A stretch of DNA of 44,280 bases from a virus. Under the pieces are notes generated by a model. The model was not told the origin of the DNA. It made no database searches and saw only the letters and a list, made by a program, of their open reading frames with translations. The stretch is from the IMG/VR virus record IMGVR_UViG_3300041809_000597, positions 1 to 44,280 of that record. The stretch is one strand, 5' to 3'. Positions 1 to 6,578 of this stretch are shown piece after piece (positions within the stretch are counted from its first letter, which is position 1; the number at the start of each line of letters is the position of its first letter). Position numbers and translations under genes: made by a program.

Positions 1-49
1 TACCAGCTACGATTCTCTGAATGGTTTTGTCTTGAACGTACTCAGACAC
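1..49 (-). CDS. Partial small protein, start only
   Basis: A GTG codon at 49-47 opens a frame that stays open to the window edge (MSEYVQDKTIQRIVAG...). A GAGG ribosome-binding sequence lies about five bases upstream of the GTG. It would follow the two minus-strand genes upstream in the same direction, 78 bases after the first of them ends. Only 16 codons are visible, so no function can be given; it may be a third gene of that operon. Confidence 0.35.
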   Translation of the reverse strand, partial: MSEYVQDKTIQRIVAG

Positions 50-127
50 TATCACCTCTTTTATTAAAGTTAGACCATAATCGTTACGGACGATTGAACA
101 GGCCGTCAATCCAAAACGGAACTTGGT

Positions 128-460
128 TTACTTCCCCTGGTCAGTTAGCTTCTTATCATTGTAAAATCTGTCCAAAACTATGCTCAAGACCTCCCGATGG
201 CCGGAAACTGCATCGGCATGTGATCTATACCGGCGCATATCGCCATTCATGCAACCGCCGAAAACCATAGTTTCCCATAGGACAGGACCACCCACCCCAG
301 AATAATTACGATCCAGGCAGAGAAAGACGGTCGAAACGATAATGCCATCAATTTGGTCGCGCCCCACTACGCAGTCCATGCGACTACAGCCGGTCACCCA
401 GGTTATCACATCCTCGATGGGCACCGGTTCATTGTTCTCGTCCAAAAGGCATAGGTTCAT
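128..460 (-). CDS. Conserved phage-type hypothetical protein
   Basis: 110 residues, ATG start, with an AAGAGGAGG ribosome-binding sequence 11 bases upstream. The centre (IVSTVFLCLDRNYSG, then an ETMVFGG motif and a late GHREVL) resembles a small protein family common in phages that I recall with the pattern ISTVFLGLDHNF...FETMIFGG. Its role is not known to me. The upstream ribbon-helix-helix gene ends two bases before this start, so the two are probably translationally coupled. Confidence 0.8.
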   Translation of the reverse strand: MNLCLLDENNEPVPIEDVITWVTGCSRMDCVVGRDQIDGIIVSTVFLCLDRNYSGVGGPVLWETMVFGGCMNGDMRRYRSHADAVSGHREVLSIVLDRFYNDKKLTDQGK

Positions 461-462
461 TT

Positions 463-648
463 TTAGTGCTGCCTCCTCTTAACTAACTCCAAAAATCCGC
501 CAATGACGTTCTTCATAACTAGGTCGATATTGACCCGCCTACTCTCGCAATAGTCCTTGAGACGCTTCGCCAGCTCAGCCGGAATACGGATCGTCACATC
601 CTCCCATGCTGCGGTTTGTTCGACATTTTCTTGCGGCTCTTTGTACAT
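463..648 (-). CDS. Ribbon-helix-helix (CopG/Arc-like) protein
   Basis: 61 residues. The segment AWEDVTIRIPAELAKRLKDY, followed by a second helix and a VIGGFLELV tail, fits a short beta strand plus two helices, as in CopG/MetJ-type DNA-binding dimers. The ATG at 648 is preferred over the upstream ATG at 687 because GGAG stands five bases before it. As first gene of a minus-strand pair, diverging from the DNA-binding/StbB-like pair, it is a candidate autoregulator of that intergenic region or an antitoxin-like protein; the partner gene does not look like a toxin. Confidence 0.75.
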   Translation of the reverse strand: MYKEPQENVEQTAAWEDVTIRIPAELAKRLKDYCESRRVNIDLVMKNVIGGFLELVKRRQH

Positions 649-745
649 ACCTACTCCAATTTGGATCTGTTTTACACAGCCCAACATGACAACAACATAC
701 TAAAAAAGTTACCCAAAGATGATATTACATTAGTAAAAATGTGAT

Positions 746-764
746 ATCTGAGTGATACTCAGAT
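746..764. promoter_or_regulatory. Perfect 8-bp palindrome in divergent region
   Basis: ATCTGAGT, three bases, ACTCAGAT in an AT-rich gap between the divergent ribbon-helix-helix and StbA/StbB-like genes. The size and position suit an operator for one of the two small DNA-binding proteins beside it, which is inference. Confidence 0.45.
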
Positions 765-840
765 CATACAAAACTTTATTCAAGTCAACTGAGATTGAAA
801 AAAATAATATACTTTTTACACAAAAGTTATACAATTATGG

Positions 841-869
841 TTGACTATCATACTTGAATTGCATATCCA
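841..869 (+). promoter_or_regulatory. Candidate promoter for the StbB-like operon
   Basis: TTGACT at 841-846, a 17-base spacer and TATCCA at 864-869. It lies 35 bases upstream of the GTG start at 904. The -10 box is poor, so this is tentative. Confidence 0.35.
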
Positions 870-903
870 TAATACATTCATCATCTAAATTGGAGGTAGG
901 GAT

Positions 904-1278
904 GTGGTTGATGATCTAAAGACTAGGATCAATGCGTTGAGCGGCAAAACTACTGCCGCAAAATTACGGGATGTTATGCCCGAGATTGACCGAAAGGTGA
1001 GGGAGGGCGTCCGGCATGAGGACATCATCCAGACCCTTGGGGAGACCGGTCTGAAACTTTCCCTAGCAACATTTCGGGGCAATCTGTACCGCTATCGCCG
1101 GTTGGTGCAGTCAATACCGGAGCCTGAACTTACCCAAGATCAGGCCATTGCCCAGATATTCGATAGTCCACCGATGAACCTGGAGGACGTTCTGGATGCC
1201 AGGCAGCGCGAAACTATCGATCAAAAATATCTTGGAAAACGACCGCCTATTATTGGCCAGAAAAGGAACCAAACGTGA
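904..1278 (+). CDS. Putative DNA-binding partner of StbB-like ATPase
   Basis: 124 residues from a GTG start, chosen because GGAGG lies seven bases upstream and the nearby ATG at 902 gives only a five-codon frame. The middle (about residues 20-60: AAKLRDVMPEIDRKVREGV ... ATFRGNLYRYRR) reads as a helical segment of the kind found in small plasmid proteins encoded before StbB/TraL-type ATPases. Its stop overlaps the next start (GTGA), indicating coupling. By analogy with stbA-stbB of IncW-type plasmids or traK-traL of IncP, it may bind a centromere- or oriT-like site and recruit the ATPase; the analogy comes from gene order and character, not a verified homology. Confidence 0.65.
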   Translation: MVDDLKTRINALSGKTTAAKLRDVMPEIDRKVREGVRHEDIIQTLGETGLKLSLATFRGNLYRYRRLVQSIPEPELTQDQAIAQIFDSPPMNLEDVLDARQRETIDQKYLGKRPPIIGQKRNQT

Positions 1279-1976
1279 AGATTGCTGTTATAAATTTCTC
1301 TGGGAATGTCGGAAAATCGACGGTTGCAAAGCACTTACTTTCGCCACGCATCCCAGGTTCGGAGTTTATCTCCGTCGAATCCATCAATGCCGATGAGAGC
1401 GATGGCGATACCATGCGAGGCAAGCAGTTTGGCGCTTTGTCTGAACAGCTCATGCTGGTGAATGACGCGATTATCGATGTGGGCTCGTCCAACGTCGAGG
1501 ACTTTATGAAGCTCATGAAGCAGTACCAAGGGTCGCATGAGGATATGGATCTGTTCGTGGTGCCTGCGGTTAAGGAAGCCAAGCAGATCGGGGATACGAT
1601 TGCGACGATCCAGGCGCTTACATCGCTCGGCGTGCAGCCGAAGAAAATCCGACTGATCTTTAACCGGGTCGAGGTGGATGAGGTTGTGGAGGACGTGTTC
1701 TACCCGCTGTTTGCCTTCCATGAGGATACAAAATCCTTCACGATGCGCTCCCGTGCGGCGATTCAGTTCTCAGAGCTGTACCAGCGGCTTCGCCCGCATA
1801 ACCTGACGATCCCCGGCATCCTGTCCGACACTACGGATTACAGGGCCGTGCTCCAGAACGCAAAAACACCGGAGGCGAAGACCGATGCAGCCGGTCGAAT
1901 CTCGATGAAGCGCCTGGCGATCTCGGCCCAGGCGAACCTGGATCATGTATTCGCGTCGGTCGTGACTCGCCTATAA
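1275..1976 (+). CDS. StbB/ParA-like P-loop ATPase (plasmid stability)
   Basis: 233 residues, GTG start overlapping the previous stop, AAGGAA upstream. The N-terminus MKIAVINFSGNVGKSTVAKH carries a deviant Walker A (SGNVGKST, residues 9-16), as in the StbB/TraL branch of MinD/ParA ATPases rather than the KGGVGKT of classical ParA. DAIIDVGSSN provides the Walker B-like strand, and IRLIFNRV fits the later nucleotide-binding strand. Such proteins act in segregation, positioning or mobilisation of plasmids. Here it implies that the element is, or derives from, an extrachromosomal replicon. No classical ParB-like partner follows it. Confidence 0.85.
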   Translation: MKIAVINFSGNVGKSTVAKHLLSPRIPGSEFISVESINADESDGDTMRGKQFGALSEQLMLVNDAIIDVGSSNVEDFMKLMKQYQGSHEDMDLFVVPAVKEAKQIGDTIATIQALTSLGVQPKKIRLIFNRVEVDEVVEDVFYPLFAFHEDTKSFTMRSRAAIQFSELYQRLRPHNLTIPGILSDTTDYRAVLQNAKTPEAKTDAAGRISMKRLAISAQANLDHVFASVVTRL

Positions 1977-1991
1977 ATCATACATAACTTT

Positions 1992-2021
1992 AGTTGTGTG
2001 GTACGAAATTGCCACACAACT
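1992..2021. repeat. 10-bp inverted repeat after StbB-like gene
   Basis: AGTTGTGTGG (1992-2001) and CCACACAACT (2012-2021) form perfect arms around a 10-base loop, 15 bases after the ATPase stop. No T-run follows, so a simple terminator is unlikely. It could be an operator, an mRNA hairpin before the lipoprotein gene, or a partition-related site. Confidence 0.5.
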
Positions 2022-2041
2022 TACACAAATGAGAACGTGTT

Positions 2042-2311
2042 TTGTACAAAATTGCTACAATACTAATCATAATATCACTATCTGGATGTGTCCCACCAAC
2101 TCACTACGCGGATATAACAGGCCAAGGACGCGGCCAACCGCAATTCAACATGGACTCTGCCAACTGCGATCTGATGAAACAATCTGTCCCGCCACCGATG
2201 ACCTATCAAAACTGCGCGGATTGCAATGCGATTGCTGTAGCGACGACCCTAATACAGCAAAATAACGTGTATCGTGATTGTATCACATCGAGCGGGTGGG
2301 AGGCCGAGTAG
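2042..2311 (+). CDS. Small cysteine-rich lipoprotein
   Basis: 89 residues from a TTG start, the only start giving a proper signal: MYKIATILIIISLSGC ends in a lipobox (LSGC) with the acylated cysteine at residue 16. The mature part has further cysteines (CDLM, NCADC, RDC) that could form disulfides in the periplasm. GAGAA lies seven bases upstream. Its function is unknown. It sits third in the StbB-like group, the place taken in IncW plasmids by the small stbC, but no sequence likeness is claimed. Confidence 0.6.
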   Translation: MYKIATILIIISLSGCVPPTHYADITGQGRGQPQFNMDSANCDLMKQSVPPPMTYQNCADCNAIAVATTLIQQNNVYRDCITSSGWEAE

Positions 2312-2336
2312 GGGGCCTTCCATTTTGCTTTATTTT
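2298..2336 (+). terminator. Rho-independent terminator of StbB-like operon
   Basis: Stem 2298-2305 / 2314-2321 (GGGAGGCC with GGCCTTCC, one G-T pair), followed by ATTTTGCTTTATTTT. It overlaps the lipoprotein stop codon and separates this operon from the next leader. Confidence 0.6.
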
Positions 2337-2414
2337 CGGGCAGAGTTGGCCGCTATGGGGTGAGGGATTGCCCCTAAGTTGTTAACCATTCTGGAGAATA
2401 GGACGCCAGACAGC

Positions 2415-2480
2415 AAAAACCCCGCACGGAGGCGGGGAGATCACCCTCAAGCATGAGATGATGGAAAAATAACGTACGTG
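2415..2480 (-). ncRNA. Candidate antisense RNA over the winged-helix gene leader
   Basis: On the minus strand CCCCGCCTCCGTGCGGGG followed by TTTTT (2437-2415) is a clear intrinsic terminator, yet no minus-strand gene precedes it. A TTGACA (2518-2513, minus) with a weak GAAATT 17 bases on could start a transcript near 2480, giving an RNA of about 65 bases complementary to the plus-strand leader. Its 5' part lies in a strong hairpin shared with that leader. This layout matches copy-number-control RNAs of theta plasmids. The terminator is well supported; the promoter is weak. Confidence 0.4.
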
Positions 2481-2600
2481 GTTGTCGTTAATTTCCATCA
2501 TCTTAAATCCATTGTCAAGCGAAGGGGTAACTTTCGCTAACGGGGATTTGCGTCTGGGTATCTCCCTCGTGCGGGTTTTGTTGAAACCCGAGGACGTAGG
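2456..2600 (+). promoter_or_regulatory. Structured leader of winged-helix (possible rep) gene
   Basis: Three plus-strand hairpins: 2456-2474 with 2486-2503 (AGATGATGGAAA against its complement, nearly perfect over 17-18 pairs); GCGAA/TTCGC around 2519-2538; and CTCG..GGGTTT against AAACCCGAG (about 2567-2592). The last arm contains the GAGG that serves as ribosome-binding site for the start at 2601, so folding would hide it. This is direct sequence evidence for translational control, with the regulator not identified. Confidence 0.55.
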
Positions 2601-3224
2601 ATGTTGGTAAGGTATCGACGCGCAAAGGTATTTGGGCGCGGAAAGAGTAGGGCAATGAGCCAGAACGAGAAGCGGGCGATTATGGCCTATGCTGATCGCT
2701 GGTCCGACCAGCACAAGCTGCCAGGTCAACATCGCGGACCCCTGACGCGCTCGATGCGTGACGTGCTGCGGGTGCTATTATGGACGTTCCACAATAGCCG
2801 AGACGGTCGATGCTTCCCAAGCTACGAACGGATCGCCCAAGCCGCAAAATGTAAACGCGACACCGTATTTAGGGCGATCAAAATCCTTGAACATGCCAAA
2901 ATTCTGACCTGGGAGCACCGGTTGCTGAGGGTCCAATACAGAGAACGCAACGCATTCGGCCAGAATGTTTTGATGAATCGTGTCGTTCGGACCAGCAATG
3001 CGTATTATTTCAATGACTTAGGGCTTTCGGATTGGAAGCCAATTCGCGGAAATCTCTCTAAGTCTGAAAATCAATCTGGAACACTGAATCAAGATTTTAA
3101 TAATACTTTGATGGGCGAAAAATTGATCGAAAAGCCACTTCCGCCAGAATTAAAGGCTGCACTAGATAGATTAGGAATGGCTGTTTTACAGAAAGAGTCC
3201 GTGGAGATAGGAGATAAGGTATGA
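2601..3224 (+). CDS. Winged-helix protein, possible replication initiator
   Basis: 207 residues. Start chosen because GAGG stands seven bases upstream; an ATG at 2655 is possible. Residues about 48-112 (LTRSMRDVLRVLLWTF ... CFPSYERIAQAAKCKRDTVF RAIKILEHAKIL) make a clear winged helix-turn-helix like those of phage and plasmid replication proteins, followed by basic stretches and a low-complexity tail. Location after StbB-like genes, the antisense-type leader and the lack of another Rep candidate together suggest replication initiation. A transcriptional regulator is the main alternative. It overlaps the next gene by ATGA. Confidence 0.6.
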   Translation: MLVRYRRAKVFGRGKSRAMSQNEKRAIMAYADRWSDQHKLPGQHRGPLTRSMRDVLRVLLWTFHNSRDGRCFPSYERIAQAAKCKRDTVFRAIKILEHAKILTWEHRLLRVQYRERNAFGQNVLMNRVVRTSNAYYFNDLGLSDWKPIRGNLSKSENQSGTLNQDFNNTLMGEKLIEKPLPPELKAALDRLGMAVLQKESVEIGDKV

Positions 3225-3550
3225 ACGAAAATACAATTTTTGGTCCGCTAACTGATATTAATATAATCTATGGTTGTTTAACCCTACCTGCCCAACCTCA
3301 TGTTTTCAGACTTGCAATTTATGGATTACGTAAGCGATTAAAGAAAACACAAAAGGAGTTTGCTGTTGAATATTTAATAGATATCAAAAGACTAAGGGAG
3401 TTAGAGTCAGGTTCTGATCCGACAGCAATGGAGGCAATGTATCTTTACATAATCGCCCGAAAACATAAAACATTCATCAATGTGAAAGATGAATTTATCA
3501 AACTTGCACAAAAATTAAATAGCAGCACAGAAGAAAATGCTATCGAGTAG
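3221..3550 (+). CDS. AT-rich XRE-like helix-turn-helix protein
   Basis: 109 residues, coupled to the winged-helix gene by ATGA. Residues about 35-68 (LRKRLKKTQKEFAVEYLI then RLRELESG) follow the XRE pattern: R-x-K, TQKEFA as first helix, LRELESG as the closing motif. It may regulate the gene before it. Base composition is conspicuously AT-rich compared with the genes on either side, suggesting separate acquisition. Function beyond DNA binding is not inferred. Confidence 0.65.
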   Translation: MNENTIFGPLTDINIIYGCLTLPAQPHVFRLAIYGLRKRLKKTQKEFAVEYLIDIKRLRELESGSDPTAMEAMYLYIIARKHKTFINVKDEFIKLAQKLNSSTEENAIE

Positions 3551-3608
3551 GGGCCTATCGGAAGCTGGGGCCCAGGGATCAACCTATTTTTGGAAGGAAG
3601 CCTAAGAA

Positions 3609-3881
3609 ATGAGCATTGACCGGGCCGCCGATCTGCTACTTCAACCGATGACCGGCTCTGAGTATTTTGAGAAGTCCATCGGCAGCGGTCATAAGCCCGC
3701 GACTTACGGGAAGCATCAGGCAACTCACCCGGTCACGATCCGGCGGGTCTACGAGGAGGCGTTAACTCGGTTCCCAGAAGCTGCCGATGTGATTGCCTCG
3801 CTGGTTTTCTTCAAAGCCGTGGACCGGAACCGGGACGAGTGGCTGGCACAAATCGAGAAAGAAAGGCAGTCCGAATCATGA
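3609..3881 (+). CDS. Hypothetical protein
   Basis: 90 residues, ATG with GGAAGGA upstream. Soluble; the second half (IRRVYEEALTRFPEAADVI ... EWLAQIEKERQ) is helical and charged. No family recognised. It ends about 100 bases before the end of the convergent minus-strand operon; the gap holds only a weak ATGGA/TCCAT repeat near 3961-3975 and no clear terminator. Confidence 0.65.
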   Translation: MSIDRAADLLLQPMTGSEYFEKSIGSGHKPATYGKHQATHPVTIRRVYEEALTRFPEAADVIASLVFFKAVDRNRDEWLAQIEKERQSES

Positions 3882-3983
3882 GCCAAAGCAAGGGGATTTA
3901 GCCACGGCAGGGGGTTATCTAGGGGGTTCCAAGCCTGTCCCACGGCATCGATTGCAGCGTATGGAACGTATCCATTCGCCGCA

Positions 3984-4208
3984 TCAGTTGATGTTGTGGG
4001 TTTGGCTCTTTTGGAGTTGTTCAACAAAGAATTGTGTGGCGGCTAGGGCAGCGTCGATCAGCCGATCTTGCAGCTCAGGCGAGAGCATTTCCAGCGCCTT
4101 TTTTGCCTCCATATTCAATGGGCGGTTCGCGTGGATAAATGCTTCATGGATTCGTATAGCTAGCTCGCGCTGGTCAAGCTCAACGATAGCGTATTTTTTG
4201 TCATCCAT
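3984..4208 (-). CDS. Hypothetical helical protein
   Basis: 74 residues, MDDKKYAIVELDQRELAIRI..., last gene of the minus-strand operon. ATG at 4208 is chosen because AAGGGCGAG lies upstream and it overlaps the preceding stop by eight bases; the longer frame lacks a site. Charged, with predicted amphipathic helices (HEAFIHANRPLNMEAKKALEML as separate stretches). No function recognised. Confidence 0.65.
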   Translation of the reverse strand: MDDKKYAIVELDQRELAIRIHEAFIHANRPLNMEAKKALEMLSPELQDRLIDAALAATQFFVEQLQKSQTHNIN

Positions 4209-4503
4209 GTTTCTCGCCCTTGGGGTCGATCCCATAGTTTAATGCCTGGCAGGACAGACTATGCGCCAGGGCGACCGCTCTATCCAGTTCCAGGATTCCC
4301 ATGCGCTTGGGCATACCCGCGATCTGTGCGAGAGCTGCGCGGTAATAAAAAATCTCCTCGTCCTTTGCCTTAGTAGCTTCGGCTATCCGGCCCTCGGCAT
4401 ACTCGATTGCGACCTGGCCCATAACGACATGGCGCTCTTTCCCCTCAACGAGCATCCCGGCCCGCGAGATTTTATCTCCTAGTTGGGCGGCAATCATGGT
4501 CAT
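4201..4503 (-). CDS. Hypothetical protein
   Basis: 100 residues, start overlapping the stop of the upstream gene. Mostly helical and soluble (MTMIAAQLGDKISRAGMLV ... AKDEEIFYYRAALAQIAGMP). No recognised domain. Third of four genes on an operon in which each gene overlaps the next, so co-translation is likely. Confidence 0.65.
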   Translation of the reverse strand: MTMIAAQLGDKISRAGMLVEGKERHVVMGQVAIEYAEGRIAEATKAKDEEIFYYRAALAQIAGMPKRMGILELDRAVALAHSLSCQALNYGIDPKGEKHG

Positions 4504-4811
4504 CTGCTACCTACCTTTTCATTGCAGGACCGGACAACGGCATTTATCGATTTGACCAGGACAACCACAAATTCACCGACCACCTGCATGGGCGCGGTGA
4601 CGTTGACCTGAATCATCACGTCTCTTTCCCGACCACCAAACTCACGTTCCCACAACTCGTAATCGAAATGCGATTCACATACGCGCTGCACAATCTCATC
4701 GCGAGTCGCGGTGTTAATCATGCGCGCTGGGATTAGCGTTTCGACTTCTCCAGTAAGCCGGGTCTTTTCTTCGCCTATGGAAAGCGCACTCCATTTAATG
4801 CGCACGTACAT
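4500..4811 (-). CDS. Hypothetical protein
   Basis: 103 residues, ATG at 4811 overlapping the preceding stop as TGATG. Alternating hydrophobic residues (MIQVNVTAPMQVVGEFVVVL) suggest beta strands in the second half. No family recognised. Confidence 0.65.
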   Translation of the reverse strand: MYVRIKWSALSIGEEKTRLTGEVETLIPARMINTATRDEIVQRVCESHFDYELWEREFGGRERDVMIQVNVTAPMQVVGEFVVVLVKSINAVVRSCNEKVGSR

Positions 4812-4993
4812 CACTGGATAGAACCCCCGTCGATGACTCGCTCAAAATGGTCGCCTTCTTTTTTTTTAGAAACCCCCGAGTCCATTCTTCGGAGAATTGA
4901 AATTACACCATCCCGATAACCAAAACGATATGTCAGCATCATGCCGACGATGAAAGTAATGATGATGATAATGGAGGTTATTAGAAAAGGCAT
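4811..4993 (-). CDS. Small membrane protein, first gene of minus operon
   Basis: 60 residues from ATG 4993 (a TTG at 4999 is also possible). Residues 2-20 (PFLITSIIIIITFIVGMML) form a single membrane helix, followed by a basic and acidic cytoplasmic-type tail. The operon leader upstream contains a terminator-like hairpin and two operator-bearing promoters. Function unknown. Confidence 0.65.
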   Translation of the reverse strand: MPFLITSIIIIITFIVGMMLTYRFGYRDGVISILRRMDSGVSKKKEGDHFERVIDGGSIQ

Positions 4994-5019
4994 TTTCAAT
5001 CCATGCTCTTGTTTTCATT

Positions 5020-5052
5020 AAAAAAACCCCTGGAGTAAGGAATGCCAGGGGG
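5020..5052 (-). terminator. Terminator/attenuator in leader of minus operon
   Basis: Read on the minus strand: CCCCTGG stem, 11-base loop, CCAGGGG partner (5051-5027) then seven T residues (5026-5020). It stands between the minus-strand promoters at 5.1-5.2 kb and the first gene at 4993. With no gene upstream to terminate, it is best read as an attenuator or the end of a short leader RNA. Confidence 0.7.
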
Positions 5053-5118
5053 AGGTAAGGTGGCCTTCGATATGACAGACGGCTATCGGTCTAGTGGCTC
5101 ATAACTGACCGTGGCGAA

Positions 5119-5147
5119 ATTTAATATTATCCAAGGTGGATAGTCAA
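5119..5147 (-). promoter_or_regulatory. Minus-strand promoter with ATCC-N5-GGAT operator
   Basis: Minus strand: TTGACT (5147-5142), 17-base spacer, TTAAAT (5124-5119). The spacer contains the palindrome ATCCACCTTGGAT (5141-5129). It should drive the 4993-3984 operon through the attenuator. Confidence 0.6.
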
Positions 5148-5186
5148 AGAAAAATGTTGCGTCATGCGAATCTTTTATCTAATCGG

Positions 5187-5214
5187 AATATATAGCCAAC
5201 TTGGATTACAACAA
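5187..5214 (-). promoter_or_regulatory. Second minus-strand promoter with related operator
   Basis: Minus strand: TTGTTG (5214-5209), 16-base spacer, TATATT (5192-5187). The spacer holds ATCCAAGTTGGCT (5206-5194), one base off the palindrome seen at the neighbouring promoter. The -35 box is weak. It overlaps the region upstream of the 5280 gene and may influence it too. Confidence 0.45.
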
Positions 5215-5279
5215 TCTGCCAGCATCGCCGCAAGCTGGGGAAACAGATGATGCGGCTATTTTTTTGCAAGGAAATATCT

Positions 5280-5807
5280 ATGCGTAAATTACTTATGATG
5301 ACGGCGGTTGCCGGTTTGATGGCAGCTCCTGCATTTGCTGCTGGCCCGATCTTTGGGCCAGGACCAGTCACGCCTCCGACCATTCCCGCCCCTGCGCCGA
5401 CTACTCCTGCCCCTGCGCCGACCATCACAAATCCAGAAGCCAGCCTCTCAGTTGGTGGCGGGATTTCTACGGTTTCCAGCAACGGAAGCACCGGCAGCGA
5501 AACCTCATTTTCCGGCACTCAGAGCGGGACTTCGGTGGAAAATGGTTCATTCAATACTGCTTCGCAGGGTACTGATGCGGTGATTACGCCAGAGACCTAT
5601 GCCGACGGATCGCTCCAATCTTATGAAACGGATACAACCTATACGCAACAGTCCTCTGGCGGAACTTTCAGCAATACCGCACAGTCCTCCGAGGCTTTTG
5701 GCGGTGAGACCGGGGGTGGTGCTTATAGCGGAGCAGCCCTTGAGGGCGGAGTTTCCGTGACGGAGAGCGGAACGTTCCCTGCCAATGGATCGTTCAACCC
5801 CTTCTAA
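5280..5807 (+). CDS. Exported low-complexity Ser/Gly/Thr-rich protein
   Basis: 175 residues. ATG 5280 is chosen for the AAGGAA seven bases upstream and because it starts a classic signal peptide (MRKLLMMTAVAGLMAAPAFA, cleavage near residue 20-21). Next comes a Pro-rich linker of repeated PAPAPTT type, then a Ser/Gly/Thr/Gln-rich body resembling surface or stalk material. No catalytic motif. It begins a run of exported products ending with the adhesin, so an envelope or cell-surface role is inferred. Confidence 0.75.
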   Translation: MRKLLMMTAVAGLMAAPAFAAGPIFGPGPVTPPTIPAPAPTTPAPAPTITNPEASLSVGGGISTVSSNGSTGSETSFSGTQSGTSVENGSFNTASQGTDAVITPETYADGSLQSYETDTTYTQQSSGGTFSNTAQSSEAFGGETGGGAYSGAALEGGVSVTESGTFPANGSFNPF

Positions 5808-5818
5808 TCTTTTGTAGC

Positions 5819-5849
5819 GGCGACGAGTCAGGTTGCACCCTGGCTCGCC
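5819..5849 (+). repeat. Intergenic hairpin between exported-protein genes
   Basis: GGCGACGAGTCAGG against CCTGGCTCGCC with one bulge and one mismatch, loop about six bases. No T-run follows. Possibly an mRNA-stabilising or processing hairpin in a 5280-6476 transcript. Confidence 0.4.
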
Positions 5850-5873
5850 ACCTTAGCAAACAAGGCTAACGAT

Positions 5874-6476
5874 ATGAAACGGTTCATTTTTCCAATCGTC
5901 GCGCTATGTATATGGGCATTACCTATGGTTGCGCAAGCGAGTAATGAAACTTCTAGTTCAACCTCGGCTGGTGTCGCCAACTCTGGTGCCGACTCTGGGG
6001 CCAACGCAAGTTTTTATGGGGGTGCAAGTACATCCGTCTACCCTCAGAACACGCCCGCACCGACTGCTCCACCTTTCGTTACCGCAAGCCCGTGCATGGG
6101 TGTCATCAGCGGGGCGGGAACATCCCCGGTTGTGGGCATCGCCCTAGGTATGTCGTACAAGGATAAAGAGTGCGAGCTTCGCGCAAATGCAAGCGCCTTG
6201 AACTCGCTCGGCGCGCGGATGGCCGCTCTACAGATCATGTGCCAGCTACCGGACGTGAAGCAGGCAATGACCGCTGCTGGAACGCCATGCTCAAGCGTGA
6301 CGCGGGCCGAAGCATCACCAGTACACCCGATGGACCAGACGGAATTTCAGCCAACTGGAACCGGGTATGTCCAGGCCAATGGAGGGATTGCCCCGGTCAA
6401 GATATGCAAGCAGGTGTTCGTTCCCCCCGCCAATCCAGATGGCGCGGGCTACATGGACCAGCGTTGCACAGAATAA
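5874..6476 (+). CDS. Exported protein with conserved cysteines
   Basis: 200 residues with a signal peptide (MKRFIFPIVALCIWALPMVA, cleavage near QAS at 21-23). A Ser/Ala/Gly-rich segment is followed by a Pro-rich linker and a more structured domain (about residues 70-155: CMGVISGAGTSP, DKECELRANASALNSLG, MCQLPDVKQAM). Six cysteines remain in the mature protein, compatible with disulfides. No family recognised; it is probably periplasmic or surface-exposed and co-transcribed with the gene before it. Confidence 0.75.
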   Translation: MKRFIFPIVALCIWALPMVAQASNETSSSTSAGVANSGADSGANASFYGGASTSVYPQNTPAPTAPPFVTASPCMGVISGAGTSPVVGIALGMSYKDKECELRANASALNSLGARMAALQIMCQLPDVKQAMTAAGTPCSSVTRAEASPVHPMDQTEFQPTGTGYVQANGGIAPVKICKQVFVPPANPDGAGYMDQRCTE

Positions 6477-6501
6477 CCCGAGTCGTATTTTTGTGAACGA
6501 T

Positions 6502-6531
6502 TTGACATAATCCGAGTTGGATTTATTATAC
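6502..6531 (+). promoter_or_regulatory. Strong promoter of the adhesin, operator in spacer
   Basis: TTGACA (6502-6507) with TATTAT (6524-6529) or TTATAC (6526-6531) downstream. The spacer contains the perfect palindrome ATCCGAGTTGGAT (6510-6522), matching elements at 5.1 and 21.4 kb. A repressor bound there would block the adhesin promoter. Confidence 0.7.
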
Positions 6532-6578
6532 AAGCACGTAAAAAACTTCTGCTTGTCTAAAATTCAAAAGGGTAAATT

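Noticed and set aside
655-667. ATCC-N5-GGAT-like site before the ribbon-helix-helix gene
   Set aside because: The match (ATCCAAATTGGAG on the minus strand) is explained by the ribosome-binding sequence and no promoter surrounds it.
2382-2732. 116-codon minus-strand frame over the structured leader
   Set aside because: Composition is that of a shadow frame and it crosses strong hairpins and the start of the winged-helix gene.
3793-4242. 149-codon plus-strand frame across the convergent region
   Set aside because: Overlaps the end of the 3609 gene and runs antisense to the minus-strand gene pair, with no start signal.
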